Assembly (NCBI GenBank): GCA_023150495.1
Contig: JAKLKT010000205.1
Span: forward strand, 1-6,107
DNA from: Planctomycetota bacterium
Lineage (GTDB): Bacteria > Planctomycetota > PLA2
DNA length: 6,107 nucleotides
Reading direction: 5' to 3'
Shown: positions 4,688 to 6,107 of the stretch, piece by piece
How positions within the stretch are numbered: position 1 is the stretch's first letter
Layout: the number at the start of each line of letters is the position of its first letter
The notes under the pieces: generated by a model
Told to the model about the DNA's origin: nothing
The model's input: only the letters and a program-made list of their open reading frames with translations
Database searches by the model: none
Translations under genes and position numbers: made by a program

Positions 4688-6107
4688 CTAGCCTTCTGCT
4701 CTGCGGCCATCGGAAGGGACCGTGACCGCCCGGGCCGCACCGGGCGAGAGGTCCACGGTGAGCTCGGCGAGCATCGCCTCGATCTGGTCGCGGGGCACGT
4801 GTTCGAGGAGGTACTCGATCAGTTCCTCCTGCCGGGGCTGTCCGAAAGCCATCCGGTACACGACGAGCGAACGCCGCAGCGCGTCGAGGAGGCGGCGGTC
4901 GCGGCTCAACGGGAACGCCGGGACGTGCCGTTCGATCCGAGCCTCTCCGGGGAGCAGCCAGTAGGGCTCAAGGTCGTTCGACCCCGTGGGCCGTGCTTGC
5001 TCGGCTGCCGCGAAGAGCTGTCGCCAGGGGTCCGTCGTCGGCGTTGAGACCGCGGCAACGCCGTGGCGGCGGGCCAGGTTCTTACGCACGGCGTGCCCCT
5101 TGAAGCGGTGAACCCGCCCTTCGCGCTGCTCGAGATCGACTGGGTTGGATGGCAGGTTCCAGTGGACGACCGCGTGGCAGTAGGGATGGAAGTCCAGACC
5201 TTCCTGGCCGATCGACGTGGTGGCGAGCACGAAGGGCCAGAACGGCGAGTTGAACGCCGCGCGAACCTGGTCCTGCCGCGTCGGCTCGGCCCCGCCCTCG
5301 CCCTCCTCGTCCACACCCAGGCGGCAGGCGAAACGCGCACGCATCCTCACGGGCTCCAGCCGGAACCGGCCCTGTGCGTCGTCGACGCGAATCTCCTCGA
5401 CGGTGACCATCGCGGTGCGCAAGCCCAGCACGGCATCGAACGCCAGCGGCAGGTCGTGGATCACTTTGGAGGGATCCCTGCGCGTGCCGTGGACCTCCGC
5501 CAGCACGTGGCCGTATTCGTCGAGCACGGCTTGGAGATCGCCGCGAGCCGCGTACTCCGCGGCTCGTAGCCAGTACGGCTCCCGGCCGTCCAACCCACGG
5601 ACGACCGCGGTCGCCTCCGGGAGGTTGAACAGCCGCCGGAGCGACCATGCGATCCGGAGCGCGGCGTTCCGCAGTTCGACGGAGACGTCGAGCTCGCGCA
5701 GCCGGCGGCGCCGCACGAGCCTACGTAGCATCCGGAGCGCCGCGACGCCGAAGCCGCCCAGCGCGAGCGTCGCCATGACGTCTCCGAGGTCGGCGGGGAC
5801 CTTCCCGAGCGGGAAGCGATCCCGGGCCGCCCTGCGGAGCCGGCGAACGTGCGCCGTCCAGGCGGGCTCCTGCCCGTCCTCCCCCTCCGCCGGCGTCTCC
5901 TCGTCGTCCTCCGCGTCGTCCCACGGGGTCTCAAGCCACCGGCTTCGAAGCCAGGCTCGGGTATGCCGCCGCGCCGCCGGGTCCGCCATGTCCAAGAGCA
6001 CGGGGGCGGCCCAGTACCACGACTCGTCGTCGGGCCCCTCCGTCGGGCTCCCTGCCGTGATCTCGGCCAGCCGCCGCTCCAGCTTCGCCTTCGCCCAAGC
6101 CATCGCC
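4688..6107 (-). CDS. SF2 (SNF2/DEAD-like) helicase, C-terminal part; 5' end beyond window
   Basis: The frame is open from the right edge to a TAG at 4688. An ATG at 6103 exists, but the sequence there looks like mid-protein, with no Walker A or DEAD box, so the gene is read as 5'-truncated. Numbering from that ATG, the visible 471 residues begin with WYWAAPVLLD (29-38) and an acidic linker (62-79). A long helical Arg/Leu-rich insert follows (about 85-205). Next comes the helicase C core: AAFNSPFWPFVLATTS (282-297), motif V SIGQEGLDFH (297-306), HWNLPSNPVDLEQ (314-326) and motif VI QREGRVHRFKGH (326-337), whose Arg residues serve as arginine fingers in SF2 enzymes. The tail has DPWRQLF (358-364), ERHVPAFPLSRD (391-402) and VYRMAFGQPRQEEL (415-428). 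This architecture recalls large SNF2-like helicases in prokaryotic defence loci such as DISARM-type systems, sometimes with a phospholipase-D-like nuclease domain. The system cannot be named from this end alone. The gene converges on the Rrf2 gene, 130 bp away. Confidence 0.88.
   Translation of the reverse strand, partial: AMAWAKAKLERRLAEITAGSPTEGPDDESWYWAAPVLLDMADPAARRHTRAWLRSRWLETPWDDAEDDEETPAEGEDGQEPAWTAHVRRLRRAARDRFPLGKVPADLGDVMATLALGGFGVAALRMLRRLVRRRRLRELDVSVELRNAALRIAWSLRRLFNLPEATAVVRGLDGREPYWLRAAEYAARGDLQAVLDEYGHVLAEVHGTRRDPSKVIHDLPLAFDAVLGLRTAMVTVEEIRVDDAQGRFRLEPVRMRARFACRLGVDEEGEGGAEPTRQDQVRAAFNSPFWPFVLATTSIGQEGLDFHPYCHAVVHWNLPSNPVDLEQREGRVHRFKGHAVRKNLARRHGVAAVSTPTTDPWRQLFAAAEQARPTGSNDLEPYWLLPGEARIERHVPAFPLSRDRRLLDALRRSLVVYRMAFGQPRQEELIEYLLEHVPRDQIEAMLAELTVDLSPGAARAVTVPSDGRRAEG

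Noticed and set aside
3970..4740. 256-codon minus-strand open frame over the Rrf2 gene
   Set aside because: It is a shadow frame; the plus strand encodes the clear winged-helix protein.
5063..5569. 168-codon plus-strand open frame
   Set aside because: It is antisense to helicase motifs V and VI, which are well conserved on the minus strand.
6088..6103. ATG at 6103 as the true helicase start
   Set aside because: The frame remains open to the edge, no ribosome binding site can be seen in the four bases available, and an SF2 helicase without its ATP-binding half would not be functional. A real N-terminally truncated gene cannot be fully excluded.

Overview
The window is 6.1 kb of very GC-rich bacterial DNA. 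It holds five protein-coding genes, two of them cut by the window edges. No RNA gene, CRISPR array or insertion sequence was seen. The combination of a hydrazine-synthase-alpha-like propeller protein, a CRTAC1-type FG-GAP/ASPIC lipoprotein and GC-biased codon use suggests an environmental bacterium such as a Planctomycetota, Acidobacteriota or a related metagenomic lineage. That placement is inference; no marker gene is present to fix the phylum.

Layout. (1) Positions 1-3774, minus strand, is a co-directional cluster read right to left. A core-only class I DAHP synthase (aroF type, 3774-2893) is followed after 115 bp by a lipoprotein of FG-GAP/VCBS repeats plus an ASPIC/UnbV domain (2777-1113). 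A GTGA stop/start overlap then leads into a secreted HzsA-like beta-propeller protein (1116 to the left edge, 3' end missing). (2) Positions 3775-4119 is a divergent intergenic region, locally AT-richer, with a 29-bp imperfect dyad at 3971-3999. (3) Positions 4120-4557, plus strand, is an Rrf2-family winged-helix regulator with three Cys placed as in Fe-S-binding members. (4) Positions 4688-6107, minus strand, is the C-terminal part of a large superfamily 2 (SNF2/DEAD-like) helicase that converges on the regulator; its N-terminal ATPase half lies beyond the right edge.

How the parts may work together. The DAHP synthase is cytoplasmic and commits carbon to aromatic amino acids. The two genes after it encode exported proteins likely to act together at the cell surface or in the periplasm, because they are translationally coupled. 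The Rrf2 protein is the natural candidate to bind the dyad it shares with the divergent aroF cluster. The helicase fragment looks like the kind of large helicase found in anti-phage or restriction-like islands, so the right edge may be the end of such an island. That cannot be tested from this window.
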